NCBI RefSeq assembly: GCF_000336955.1
Contig: NZ_AOLI01000018.1
Coordinates: forward strand, 48,546 to 86,584
Direction: 5' to 3'
Length of the DNA stretch: 38,039 bases
From: Haloferax larsenii JCM 13917
Lineage (GTDB): Archaea; Halobacteriota; Halobacteria; Halobacteriales; Haloferacaceae
A program made the position numbers and the translations under genes. Of the stretch, positions 15,694-23,745 are shown piece by piece (the first letter of the stretch is position 1; each line of letters starts with the position of its first letter). The notes under the pieces were generated by a model that was not told the DNA's origin, ran no database searches, and saw nothing but the letters and a program-made list of their open reading frames with translations.

Positions 15694-16926
15694 ATGACTA
15701 CGGACGAGGCTGAGGGTGGTGACCGAGACCCCCTCTTCCGATACGATCAACCTATCTTCGCGAATGAAGATATTCTCAAGATATCACACCTTCCGGGACC
15801 CGATAAAATTGTTGGCCGTGACGAGCATATGGCAAAGGTCGCTCAGGCACTCAATCCGGCAATTTTCGGTCGTGAACCGACACATCTCTTTATCTTCGGG
15901 AAAACTGGCTCGGGAAAGACGCTCACCGCTCGGCTCGTAAGCGAGCGGTTACAGAACGAGGCTGCTCGCGAATCGGTCGAGGTCAACACTGCAGTCATCG
16001 ACTGTGGTGAGCAGAACACCGAGGCATCTGTAATCAAAACGCTCGCCTCACAGATCAACGACCCCAACAAGAGTGGGATGACGATTCCCGAGCGTGGTCT
16101 CTCTACTGGTGATTACTACAACCGTCTGTGGCAAGTCCTCGACACGTGCTCGGACGTTACAATCGTCATTCTCGACGAAATCGACATGCTACGTGACGAC
16201 GAGGTACTTCGAAAACTCTCGCGCGCGGGCGAGAATCAAAAAATCGTGGACTCCCGCCTCGGAATCGTCGGTATCTCCAACAAGATCGACTACCCCGAGG
16301 AACTCACAGAGCGCGTCAAGTCCAGTTTCTCCCACGACGAACTTGTCTTTCCGTCGTACGACGCGAACCAACTCCGTGAAATCCTCGAAAACCGGCGCGA
16401 TGCGTTCAAGCCCGGTGTGTTGACGGAAGATGTGATTCCACTCGCGAGCGCACTCGCCGCACAGGAACACGGCGATGCCCGCAAGGCCATCGATATCCTC
16501 CGTAATGCGGGCCGAATCGCACGAAAGGAAGGGTCTGAACAAGTCACCGACGAACACGTCCGTGCTGCGAAAGAAAAGAGTGAGGCCGACCGGTTCAGCG
16601 AACTCATCGAGGGCACTGCCACGCAGTCGAAGGCGGTACTGTACTCACTCGTCCTTCGGACGGGCGGGCGAAAGACGGCCGAAATCACTACGAACAAGAT
16701 TTATCGCCAGTATCTCGAAGTCGCTGACGAACTCGACTTAGACCAACTCTCGGAGCGGCGTGTCCAAGAACTGCTTCAGGAACTCGACTTCCTGAACGTG
16801 ATTCAATCGGAAGTTCGAGGCCGCGGGCGAGGACAGGGCGTCCACGGGACCCACCGATTACTCGAAGACCCCGATATCGTAAAGCGGGTGTTACTTCGAG
16901 ACAGTCGAATTTCGACGCTAGAATAG
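15694..16926 (+). CDS. orc: Orc1/Cdc6 replication initiator
   Basis: 410 residues from the ATG at 15694 (MTTDEAEGGDRDPLF). The frame is open upstream to 15394, but that part is made of origin repeats translated as xARVV units. A TATA-like GTTTATTATGG at about 15661-15671 sits 28 bases before this ATG, as expected for a leaderless start. The AAA+ ATPase has Walker A GKTGSGKT at 69-76, Walker B IVILDE at 157-162, sensor-1 Asn196 in GISNKID, and sensor-2 Arg in GDARKAIDIL near 263. A winged-helix DNA-binding domain fills about 310-410. It binds the ORB repeats directly upstream and recruits the MCM helicase. Which of the several haloarchaeal Orc paralogues it is cannot be told here. Confidence 0.95.
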   Translation: MTTDEAEGGDRDPLFRYDQPIFANEDILKISHLPGPDKIVGRDEHMAKVAQALNPAIFGREPTHLFIFGKTGSGKTLTARLVSERLQNEAARESVEVNTAVIDCGEQNTEASVIKTLASQINDPNKSGMTIPERGLSTGDYYNRLWQVLDTCSDVTIVILDEIDMLRDDEVLRKLSRAGENQKIVDSRLGIVGISNKIDYPEELTERVKSSFSHDELVFPSYDANQLREILENRRDAFKPGVLTEDVIPLASALAAQEHGDARKAIDILRNAGRIARKEGSEQVTDEHVRAAKEKSEADRFSELIEGTATQSKAVLYSLVLRTGGRKTAEITTNKIYRQYLEVADELDLDQLSERRVQELLQELDFLNVIQSEVRGRGRGQGVHGTHRLLEDPDIVKRVLLRDSRISTLE

Positions 16927-16950
16927 CGGTCTCGTCCGGCCGAAAACGAA

Positions 16951-17409
16951 CTACTCGTCGAGGTCGAGTTCGAACTGTTCGCTTTCGGTGACCACGTTGA
17001 GTGTGACGCTCGTGTTCGACTCTCGAATATCCACGTCTTGGAGCAGCGCCTTGATTTGCGTGTTCATGTCGTCGGTATCGCGGAATTTCCCGACGGCAGT
17101 CACGTCGTGGTCGCCGGTCGTCTCGTAGACGGAGATAATCTGGCGTTGGGATTCGAGCAACTCACTCACTTCGGTGAGCGAACGACCTTCCACTTTCAGT
17201 TGGATAATCCCCGTTACGTCGTAGCCGAGCGCGTCGTAGTTGACACGCGGTGTGTACCCTTCGATGACACCCTCTTCTTCGAGGTCTCGAAGGTGATTCG
17301 AGACGGTCGTCACCGAGACATCGAGTTCCTCTGCGAGATTCCGAAGACTCGTCCGACCGTCGTCGAGAAGCGCATTCACAAGCTTGGGGTCGAGGTTCTC
17401 GTACGTCAT
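16951..17409 (-). CDS. Lrp/AsnC family transcriptional regulator
   Basis: 152 residues, normal for the family. The N-terminal helix-turn-helix ([20 protein letters not shown], about 20-39) is followed by the alpha-beta RAM ligand domain, with [18 protein letters not shown] and the [16 protein letters not shown] turn at about 95-110. Such proteins bind amino acids as octamers and control amino acid metabolism. A TATA-like AAATTTCAAATGA centred near 17437 is 28 bases ahead of the ATG, so the message is probably leaderless. It converges with orc at a gap of 24 bases. A dyad sits midway between it and the divergent small gene, which suggests autoregulation. Confidence 0.94.
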   Translation of the reverse strand: MTYENLDPKLVNALLDDGRTSLRNLAEELDVSVTTVSNHLRDLEEEGVIEGYTPRVNYDALGYDVTGIIQLKVEGRSLTEVSELLESQRQIISVYETTGDHDVTAVGKFRDTDDMNTQIKALLQDVDIRESNTSVTLNVVTESEQFELDLDE

Positions 17410-17477
17410 TATCGTACATTCCGGAAGGTACTCATTTGAAATTTGTGAATGTAAAATTACGCTCGTCGCTTTCGGAA

Positions 17478-17493
17478 GTCCAAGCTATCGGAC
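17478..17493. promoter_or_regulatory. Candidate operator, third copy of dyad
   Basis: GTCC-AAGCTATC-GGAC. Read on the minus strand it is GTCCGATAGCTTGGAC, nearly the core of the dyads at 1633-1648 and 1891-1913. It lies 68 bases from the Lrp start and 69 bases from the divergent start at 17563, exactly mid-way. Confidence 0.5.
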
Positions 17494-17562
17494 CGGTTCA
17501 CGCCGACGACTTCGTGCCATTTTGTAGTCAGATTGATGTATGTTGAGTTGGAAAATTAATCT

Positions 17563-17874
17563 ATGCCGATTGATATACCTGCTTTGGACCTGCTCCCGGA
17601 CGTTCCGCTTTCTCCTGATGCGGTCGGTCAGTTCGAGTCCGAGGAGGGCATCTGCAGAGCGGTCCCAGTTGCAATCAAATCTACTAATTCGACGGGGTTC
17701 GAGCCGCCACACGTCGATGATATCATCTTAGCTACCCAGAGAGAAGTTCTCTACGTCACACGCTCTCCTGGGAATGGATGGGAAATCGAGCATTCGGAAG
17801 AATACGAAGTCGAGGACCAACTTACAGACACTATCGAGTCAGTCACCGAGGTTGCGGAACACCAACTCTCGTAG
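17563..17874 (+). CDS. Small acidic protein, unknown function
   Basis: 103 residues, soluble and acidic, with no signal or membrane segment. It has a mixed strand-helix pattern (AVPVAIKST, IILATQREVLYVTRS) ending in an acidic helix (DTIESVTEVAEHQLS). The composition and the haloarchaeal codon use support a real gene. I recognise no family. It is divergent from the Lrp regulator and shares the region with the 17478 dyad, so it may be the regulator's target. The signal peptidase gene follows in the same direction after 62 bases. Confidence 0.75.
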   Translation: MPIDIPALDLLPDVPLSPDAVGQFESEEGICRAVPVAIKSTNSTGFEPPHVDDIILATQREVLYVTRSPGNGWEIEHSEEYEVEDQLTDTIESVTEVAEHQLS

Positions 17875-17936
17875 CAAGTGACGCTCGTCGGTGTGACCTC
17901 CGCTAGTTTGAAACCCTACAACTAAGAAGAGAAGAT

Positions 17937-19088
17937 ATGTTGCGGCAGTTCGCAGAGGATTTCTTCACCGTCGTGGCCACGATTGTGGTCATCTCACTCG
18001 TGGTTGGCCAACTCCTCGGCCAACCCGTCCTTCTGGGGTACGTCACCTCTGGGAGCATGTCGCCGACGCTGCACACGGGAGATGCCTTCGTCGCTGTCCC
18101 TGAGCCATTCGCTGGTGAAATCGAACCGGGTGATGTCATCGTCTTCAACGCCGTCGAACTGCAAGGGGGTGGGCTGACGACACACCGTGTCGTCGAAGAG
18201 ACCGAGCGCGGCTATATCACGAAAGGAGACAATAATCCGTTTCGGGACCAAAGCAGCGACGAACCGGTGGTCACAGAAGACAGAATCGTCGCGACGGCCC
18301 TCCAGATAAACGGCAACGTGATTCGAATCCCGGGGCTGGGGACTGCCATCGCGACGGTTCGAAACACCGTGTCTGGTGCGCAAACGGCGTTGACGACTGC
18401 ACTCGGTGTCGATTCACCGTTTGGCTCACAGGGACTCAGTGGCCTGTTTATCTCCGTCGGACTCGTCTTGTTTCTCTTCATATTCGTCGACGATTTACGC
18501 GACGGACAACAGAGACGCCGAGACCGAAAGCGGTCGCGAACTGACAGCGACGCCATCGACGGCCGGTGGGTCGCTCTCGGGTTGGCATTCCTGGTGCTCG
18601 TCCCGGCGAACGCCGCAATGTTGGCACCGAGCGGGACACATCAGGTCGCTGTCGATGGAGACGACCTGTCAGACGACATCCAGCCCGGTGACCAGGTCGA
18701 AAACGGGTTCACCGCGAAGAACGGCGGACTCGTGACGATGCTCATCTTCCTCGAAACGACCCACCCGGACGCGGAGATGAGCCAACACAGGCTCGTCGTT
18801 CCCCGTGGTAAATCGGCGACAGCGACGCTCTTCGTGACAGCACCGCCGCCGCGAAAGCAAACCGTCGTCACGATTACCGAGCGGCGATACTTCCTGATAC
18901 TCCCTCCAGGCATCATCGAACAGTTGCACTCGATTCATCCGGTCGTGGCTATCGCCGCATTCAACGTACTCATACTCTTGAGTGTCTCTGCGATGGTCGG
19001 TGCAGTCTTCGGGTTCGGCTCGAAGCGTCTTCGAGATACGAGCCGCGACCTTCCGCTCACACGTCGGCTCAAGCGCCTGTTCAAATGA
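17937..19088 (+). CDS. Signal peptidase I (S26, Ser/His type) with C-terminal extension
   Basis: 383 residues. N-terminal anchor at about 10-30, then the S26 catalytic core. Catalytic Ser40 lies in SGSMSPTLHTGDAFV, the base is His83 in LTTHRVVEE, and GDNNPFRD at 97-104 supplies the conserved Asp. A His rather than a Lys base groups it with SipW and eukaryotic Sec11, not with bacterial LepB. After about residue 165 comes a long extension: a helix (LFISVGLVLFLFIFV), a basic loop, a second helix (VALGLAFLVLVPANAAML), an external beta domain, and a final helix (VVAIAAFNVLILLSVSAMVG). It acts outside the membrane on exported precursors. It heads a block of genes encoding proteins with SipW-like leaders, which are its likely substrates. 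Confidence 0.93.
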   Translation: MLRQFAEDFFTVVATIVVISLVVGQLLGQPVLLGYVTSGSMSPTLHTGDAFVAVPEPFAGEIEPGDVIVFNAVELQGGGLTTHRVVEETERGYITKGDNNPFRDQSSDEPVVTEDRIVATALQINGNVIRIPGLGTAIATVRNTVSGAQTALTTALGVDSPFGSQGLSGLFISVGLVLFLFIFVDDLRDGQQRRRDRKRSRTDSDAIDGRWVALGLAFLVLVPANAAMLAPSGTHQVAVDGDDLSDDIQPGDQVENGFTAKNGGLVTMLIFLETTHPDAEMSQHRLVVPRGKSATATLFVTAPPPRKQTVVTITERRYFLILPPGIIEQLHSIHPVVAIAAFNVLILLSVSAMVGAVFGFGSKRLRDTSRDLPLTRRLKRLFK

Positions 19089-19110
19089 GTAAATCGGGGA
19101 CCCAACGCAC

Positions 19111-20211
19111 CTACCCATCGATGTTTCCGTGATAGTAGAGATTCCGCACTTCTTCCGGCTTCAACTCTCGACTGTAGATACGGGCGTCGTCTAACAGTCC
19201 CGTAAATCCATAGTCGAGATTCCCTCCGTGGTCGAGTCCGTTCCCGATACGGAGTGGTTGCTCCGATGGTTGTGCATCGGGAACACTCGGAACGTCGTAG
19301 CAAGCTTCGTTGACGTACACGTGGTCTCGTTCGTCACTGTGTGTCCACGTCAGAAGCTGCCAATGGCCCTCCCGAACTGAAATGCCAGTGAGTTCGTATC
19401 GCTCTGTGGTCTCGATTACAATTTCGTGGTCCCTATCGCTGAACGGTCGCTCGGCGATGAAGAACTGATAGCTTTCATCGCCGACCGAATTCCACTTGCT
19501 AAACAACCTCGCTAGGTCGTGGCTTGGGTTCTCCCAGTACCGAACCCAGATAGAGAGCGTAAAGTCAGACGTCAGGTCTAACTCGTCGTCGTCTCGGACC
19601 GTCACGACGTCGCGATTACCGTTGAAGCGCAACGTCCTGTTTTTGGGTACGGCGTTTCTCGGCCACGTCTGCGGCCACGTAGAGCGACTTCGTCGCGCAG
19701 TGTGGGAGCCCCATTCGTCGTCGAGAGTGCTGGTGTTCTTGGGCTCGCTGAACGTCCATCTGGCGACTTGGGGGTCGTCGCACACGACGGTGAAGTCCCG
19801 TGTGAGTTCGACTTCTTGATCATTGCCGCCTGCAGAGATGGTGAGTTCGACAGACGTCGTCTCTTCTCGGGAACACGACAGCGTGGCTTCGATGTCGCCC
19901 TCTTCACCGGGGGCGAGTTGTCTCGGCGTCTCGACATCGCGTATCGGCGCGCCGAGTGGCACGTCGACGTGGAACCACGTGAGTGGCACGTCGAATCGAT
20001 TCGTCAGCGTGGTGAGTGTCACGCTGTCGCCGTCACTGCCTTCCACATGCGTGTCATCAACTCCGAGAAGGGCGTTCGAATCAGCCTCTGTTCGAAGGGT
20101 GCTTGCTCGGTCGGCGTTAATCGTCGTGAACCCGGCGGTATCGACAGCGAGCATCCCCGCGCCGGAGGCGAGAAACGCGAGTGCGCCCCGCCGAGTCCAC
20201 TTCTTCGTCAT
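19111..20211 (-). CDS. LamG-fold secreted protein with SipW-like leader
   Basis: 366 residues. The leader has a twin Arg (TRRGALAFLASGAG) and the motif DTAGFTTINADR, which matches the GAFTSIEADR motif of the two DUF1102-like proteins nearby. An Ig-like segment follows (about 45-140: LTNRFDVPLTWFHVDVPLGA, APGEEGDIEATLSCSREETT). The C-terminal 200 residues form a concanavalin A-like/LamG domain, with LRFNGNRDVVTVRDDDELDL, FTLSIWVRYW and GFTGLLDDARIYSRELKPEE typical of that fold. This suggests a surface protein that binds a polysaccharide or glycan. It converges with the signal peptidase gene at 23 bases and follows the membrane-bound regulator gene by 54 bases, probably in one operon. Confidence 0.87.
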   Translation of the reverse strand: MTKKWTRRGALAFLASGAGMLAVDTAGFTTINADRASTLRTEADSNALLGVDDTHVEGSDGDSVTLTTLTNRFDVPLTWFHVDVPLGAPIRDVETPRQLAPGEEGDIEATLSCSREETTSVELTISAGGNDQEVELTRDFTVVCDDPQVARWTFSEPKNTSTLDDEWGSHTARRSRSTWPQTWPRNAVPKNRTLRFNGNRDVVTVRDDDELDLTSDFTLSIWVRYWENPSHDLARLFSKWNSVGDESYQFFIAERPFSDRDHEIVIETTERYELTGISVREGHWQLLTWTHSDERDHVYVNEACYDVPSVPDAQPSEQPLRIGNGLDHGGNLDYGFTGLLDDARIYSRELKPEEVRNLYYHGNIDG

Positions 20212-20265
20212 CCGTGAATTTCTGGGAGTGTATTCGTCATTCTTTGCGCCTCGGTGAGCGATTCG

Positions 20266-20826
20266 TCATTCCATGAGTTCTGGTGGTTTGTCGGTCTCTC
20301 CCAACCGCATACGCCGATTCTGGTAGACGTGATACGCCGCAGAGCCCATGAAGAGAAGCGAAATAATCGCGGCCCACACCAGTTGTGGAATCCACGCGGG
20401 AAACACGCCAACCCAGACGGCCGTGACGAGGCTAATCGCCACTGCCGAGAGCCCGAGGTAGTATTCGGCCCACGGAATCGAGTTACCCGGCACGACGTCC
20501 AGATAGACATCCAAATCTGTCGCCTGTTCGGTCAGCGTGATAGTTCCGTTATCGTGAGTGATGACACCCGCACGTTCCAACGCCGGGAGGTGGGTCTGTT
20601 GCATCGAGGTGTACACGCGATGTCGCTCGGTGGACGTGACTTCCCGGACGGCCTTTCCGTTTTCCCACGCTGCGACTTGTTCTGCGAGGTTCGAGAGCTC
20701 AGTTGGCCCGTCTGCTTGTTTGATCGCGTGGAGGGCATACCGACGGCGGTGGCTACTCAAGAGACCGTGGACCTCGTCACGCGAGACGGGTCTCTCACCG
20801 GAGTCTCTCTGCTCCAACTGCGCCAT
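20266..20826 (-). CDS. Winged-helix protein fused to two membrane helices (DUF7344-like)
   Basis: 186 residues from the ATG at 20826 (MAQLEQRDSG). The frame continues to 20901, but a TATA-like element (ACACGTATTACGTTC) centred 27 bases before 20826 favours the internal start. Residues 15-110 form a winged helix-turn-helix with LLSSHRRRYALHAIKQ, the opening typical of haloarchaeal DUF7344 proteins, and SMQQTHLPALERAGVITHDN as the wing region. Two helices follow (LGLSAVAISLVTAVWVGVF, LVWAAIISLLFMGSAAYHVY). Such membrane-tethered regulators probably sense an envelope signal and control nearby genes. It lies upstream of the LamG-protein gene on the same strand. Confidence 0.85.
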   Translation of the reverse strand: MAQLEQRDSGERPVSRDEVHGLLSSHRRRYALHAIKQADGPTELSNLAEQVAAWENGKAVREVTSTERHRVYTSMQQTHLPALERAGVITHDNGTITLTEQATDLDVYLDVVPGNSIPWAEYYLGLSAVAISLVTAVWVGVFPAWIPQLVWAAIISLLFMGSAAYHVYQNRRMRLGETDKPPELME

Positions 20827-21043
20827 ATGTGTCCCTTCAGTAGTGAACGTAATACGTGTTCTCGTTACATTCTGCATTTTGATATTGTCAATGGCAACCA
20901 TATGTCATACAAACAGTGTCTCCCAATGTGGCGAAGGAAGACACCAACTAACTCTCCAACTGACCGTCAGCAGAGTAGCGAGACGAACGCCGACAGACAA
21001 CCCAAGCGAGTATCCATATCCGCCGTGAGGGCGTGAGGACCGA

Positions 21044-21679
21044 TTAGACTTCGTTGATCGTGATGGTCAGCGTTTCACTCTCCGTCCCGGTGTCGCCAGT
21101 TTCGAGTTTGGCACTCAGTTCGGACGTCGCATCGGCCGCGACGTCTTCGCTGTAGGGGTTGCTGCCGCCAATCTCGGTGAGGAACGTGCCACCAGATTCG
21201 AGTTCGACGGAGAAGGCCTGCCCGCTGCCATCGTCGTTGTTGACCAGCGTGAAGAAGCCAGTGGGGTAGGTGTACGTGCTGTTAGGCATCAGACGCTCGT
21301 CGGTACTCCCATCTTCGTATCCGAAGACGACAGTCACGTCGTTGGCGATGAGGCTCACGTAGTTCTCGTCGATGTCTGCGCTTCCGTTCGCATCGAGCGT
21401 GTCACTCGCCGTGGGGAACAGCGTCGTGGGGTCTGTGACGAGCGTTCCGTCGCTGCTGCGCAGTGCGACTTCGTCGGAAGACGCGTCGACCAGCACGTCC
21501 GTGAAGTTGTCTGCAATCTCCGACCCGTCTTCGTTCCCGTCGTCGTCGACGCCGACCACGTTGACTTCGACTTCGCGTGTCGCCTCGACTGTGCTAAATG
21601 CGCCAGAGCCGAATGCCGCACCAGTTCCGATACCAATCGTCCCGATGAGTCCGAGGACACTTCTGCGGTTCATCTTCAT
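21044..21679 (-). CDS. DUF1102-like exported protein with SipW-like leader (A)
   Basis: 211 residues. The leader MKMNRRSVLGLIGTIGIGTG is followed by AAFGSGAFSTVEATREVEVN. The GAFSTVEA motif resembles the cleavage region of SipW substrates such as TasA (GGTWAAFNDI), which would put the cut just before the Phe. The twin Arg may instead direct Tat export. The mature part is acidic, beta-rich and without Cys, ending in ELSAKLETGDTGTESETLTI, which fits a camelysin/TasA-like beta-sandwich or DUF1102. It is divergent from its paralogue at 21799 and shares dyad-containing promoter DNA with it. It is a likely substrate of the signal peptidase at 17937. Confidence 0.85.
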   Translation of the reverse strand: MKMNRRSVLGLIGTIGIGTGAAFGSGAFSTVEATREVEVNVVGVDDDGNEDGSEIADNFTDVLVDASSDEVALRSSDGTLVTDPTTLFPTASDTLDANGSADIDENYVSLIANDVTVVFGYEDGSTDERLMPNSTYTYPTGFFTLVNNDDGSGQAFSVELESGGTFLTEIGGSNPYSEDVAADATSELSAKLETGDTGTESETLTITINEV

Positions 21680-21798
21680 ACCTGCACCCTTCGAAAAGTG
21701 ATGACTTACTAATGACTGGCGTTAGCTGGGCTAAACCACTGATTAAGGGGGCTAATGCTGTTCAGTAATAAGCCCATGTAGGAGAGAGTTCGGGTAAG
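21680..21798. promoter_or_regulatory. Divergent promoter region of the two DUF1102-like genes
   Basis: The 119 bases hold two adjacent dyads, TTAGC-TGG-GCTAA at 21722-21734 and ATTA-AGGGGGC-TAAT at 21742-21756. A TATA-like AGTAATAAG follows at about 21764-21772 for the rightward gene, and a purine-rich AAGGGTGCAGG leads into the leftward start. The dyads are well placed for coordinated control. Confidence 0.5.
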
Positions 21799-22371
21799 AT
21801 GAATCGCAGAAGTCTCTTACTCAGTATCGGTGCCGCAAGCGTCGGAACAGGTGCCGTCTTCGGCTCCGGTGCGTTCACTTCTATCGAGGCAGACCGTAAC
21901 GTCGACCTCAACGTTTCCAGTGACAGCGGCTCGGCACAGGTAAGCTTCGACAAGGGAAGTGGTGTTGGTGCGGGAACGATTATCGGAACAGATACGAGCG
22001 AGTCCGTCGACGTGATCAAGTTCGAGGAGACGAACCTCAACGAGCGCGCGAAGACGACGTTCACTGACGCACTCGAAATCGACAACAACGGCAGTAACAC
22101 AGTCAACCTGTACGTCGACGGGAGCACTGATGGCGTCGGTGCCGACCCGAGTAACGGCGACGTTCTCGACTTCCGCGTCGACAACGCGTCTATCGTCGGA
22201 GACGGAACGTCCGGGAACGCAATCGAACTCGGTCCCGACGGAAACGGTGGGCAGAACGCTGACGTCGTCGAGGTCGACATCGTCGTCGACCTCCTGGACG
22301 ATAACGTCGACGGGAGCAGCCTCGACGATATCGAGTCGGTGACGTTCGTCGTGGAAGCGACGAACAACTGA
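21799..22371 (+). CDS. DUF1102-like exported protein with SipW-like leader (B)
   Basis: 190 residues. Leader MNRRSLLLSIGAASVGTGAV runs into FGSGAFTSIEADRNVDLNVS, almost the same as in protein A. The mature part is an acidic all-beta domain with repeated short strands (NNGSNTVNLYVDGST, DVVEVDIVVDLLDD, IESVTFVVEATNN) and no Cys. It looks like a secreted structural subunit rather than an enzyme. By analogy with TasA and archaeal bundling pilins, strands exposed by processing may mediate polymerisation; this is inference. The Gly-rich anchored protein gene follows after 29 bases and is probably co-transcribed. Confidence 0.86.
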   Translation: MNRRSLLLSIGAASVGTGAVFGSGAFTSIEADRNVDLNVSSDSGSAQVSFDKGSGVGAGTIIGTDTSESVDVIKFEETNLNERAKTTFTDALEIDNNGSNTVNLYVDGSTDGVGADPSNGDVLDFRVDNASIVGDGTSGNAIELGPDGNGGQNADVVEVDIVVDLLDDNVDGSSLDDIESVTFVVEATNN

Positions 22372-22400
22372 CGGGCGAGCCACTATAGGTCCCCGCGAGT

Positions 22401-23630
22401 ATGAACCGTACCCTCGTCGCCCTCGTCGCCCTCGCCGCAGTTCTCAGCGGCACAGTCTTAGCGACGGGTGCCTTCACGGGTGGCGACGAGATTGCACCGG
22501 CATCCGATTCTGGGGTGTATCTCACCGCGGCAGACACCGACAACGGCAACCGCTACGTCGAGTACGACGACGCTGGACGCATCCGACTTCATCTCTCTCC
22601 GGTCCTTCCGAACAGCCACACGCGAGTGAACGACCTCTTCGTCGTTGGATTCGCTGGCTACGAAAACAGCAACAACAGTACGACGGTTCGACTCAGGGCC
22701 GATAGCGAGCGGATAACGATTCATCGGATGGACACCGGCGAGCGCGTCGAGGGTGAGCCCATACAGCTTCGCCCGGACGAGTCGGTGTTGCTCGGCGTCA
22801 CTGTCATCCCCGAGGACCGCGATTTCACGGGTGAAATCACCGTCGAAGCCACCGTCCCTGAATCGGGGTCCAACTCTGGCGGAGGGTCCGGCGGCCCGGG
22901 CGGCAGCGGTGGCGGTTCGGGCGGCGGCGGTGGCGGTTCGGGCGGCGGCGGTGGTGGCGATGGTGACGGTGACGACGGAGGCTCTGCCGGCGGTAGCACT
23001 GGCGGAAGCGACAACGGTGGTTCCGGCGGTGTCGATAGCGGAACGATTGGTGACGATGCGACGGACGACTCGGGCACCCAGGGTACGCTTACGACTGCTA
23101 CTACCACTCCCGAAGAGTCAGGCGATGAGAACACGAGCGATGGCTCCGTCGTCACCAGTGCTCCTGAGTCGGACGATGGCGACTCCATCGACGACGGGCA
23201 GTCGTCGAGGCCGACAGACGGCGCTGAACAGCCCACCGAACTGAGTGGATTTATCCCCGGACTCAGTCCCGTCTTCGGTGTTTCGTGGCTGTGGTGGTTC
23301 CCACTCGGTGGGTTTGCTGCCGTGCTGTCGAACTACCTCGTCCAGACGCGACTTCGGGACGTGCTGCCCGTCTTCAAGACACAACAGTCTGTGCGACGTC
23401 GTCGGCTGAGAGACGTTCTTCTGCGCGAGGCCGCAGTAGGTGTGGTTGTCGTCGTCCTCTCGGTACTGGTCTCGTTCGCCCTCGCGAGTGCTGGCATCAC
23501 CGGCGTCCCACAACTCGTTGGCACCCTCGGCTTTTCGGTCATCGCCGGAAGCACGTCGGGCTACAGACGCTTGCCGAACATTCAGCTTACCAGCCACGGT
23601 GTGGATGGTGACCCACTCGAATCAGAGTAG
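22401..23630 (+). CDS. Surface protein with Gly-rich stalk and C-terminal membrane anchor
   Basis: 409 residues. A signal peptide ends in SGTVLATGAFTGGDEI, again with a GAF motif. The external beta domain (about 30-155) has DUF1102-like features (RIRLHLSP, VNDLFVVGFAGYEN, ITIHRMDTGERVEG, LLGVTVIPEDRDFTG). A Gly/Ser stalk (about 160-220) and an acidic Thr/Ser-rich segment, probably glycosylated, follow. Two or three C-terminal helices (WLWWFPLGGFAAVLSNYL, VGVVVVVLSVLVSFALA, LVGTLGFSVIAGS) separated by a basic loop anchor it. It could tether fibres of the preceding DUF1102-like protein to the membrane, playing the role TapA plays for TasA. That role is inferred. Confidence 0.85.
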   Translation: MNRTLVALVALAAVLSGTVLATGAFTGGDEIAPASDSGVYLTAADTDNGNRYVEYDDAGRIRLHLSPVLPNSHTRVNDLFVVGFAGYENSNNSTTVRLRADSERITIHRMDTGERVEGEPIQLRPDESVLLGVTVIPEDRDFTGEITVEATVPESGSNSGGGSGGPGGSGGGSGGGGGGSGGGGGGDGDGDDGGSAGGSTGGSDNGGSGGVDSGTIGDDATDDSGTQGTLTTATTTPEESGDENTSDGSVVTSAPESDDGDSIDDGQSSRPTDGAEQPTELSGFIPGLSPVFGVSWLWWFPLGGFAAVLSNYLVQTRLRDVLPVFKTQQSVRRRRLRDVLLREAAVGVVVVVLSVLVSFALASAGITGVPQLVGTLGFSVIAGSTSGYRRLPNIQLTSHGVDGDPLESE

Positions 23631-23667
23631 CTTAGGCCGAGCGACTGGCTGAGTCGCGTCGGGCCGA

Positions 23668-23745
23668 ACCGAGTTGTTCGTCAGGAGTCAACCGAGTCGT
23701 CAGGAGTCGTCGACCTTCGAGTTGTCGACCTGCGAGTCGTCGTTC
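23668..23745. repeat. Tandem repeats at a convergent junction
   Basis: An imperfect direct repeat, ACCGAGT(TGTT)CGTCAGGAGTC, occurs at 23668-23689 and 23691-23708, the second without the 4-base insert. It runs into 15-base repeats at about 23706-23745 that encode the DUF5305 C terminus (DDSQV DNSKV DDS). The DUF5305 stop codon (TCA on the plus strand, 23700-23702) lies in the second copy. Confidence 0.7.

Noticed and set aside
18312-18335. tRNA-like T-loop sequence (ATTCGAATCCC)
   Set aside because: It lies within the signal peptidase coding sequence; no acceptor stem or cloverleaf arms can be formed around it.
22860-22990. Gly-codon repeats as a possible CRISPR or satellite
   Set aside because: They are in frame, encode a Gly/Ser stalk, and have no spacer structure; they are explained by the surface protein.
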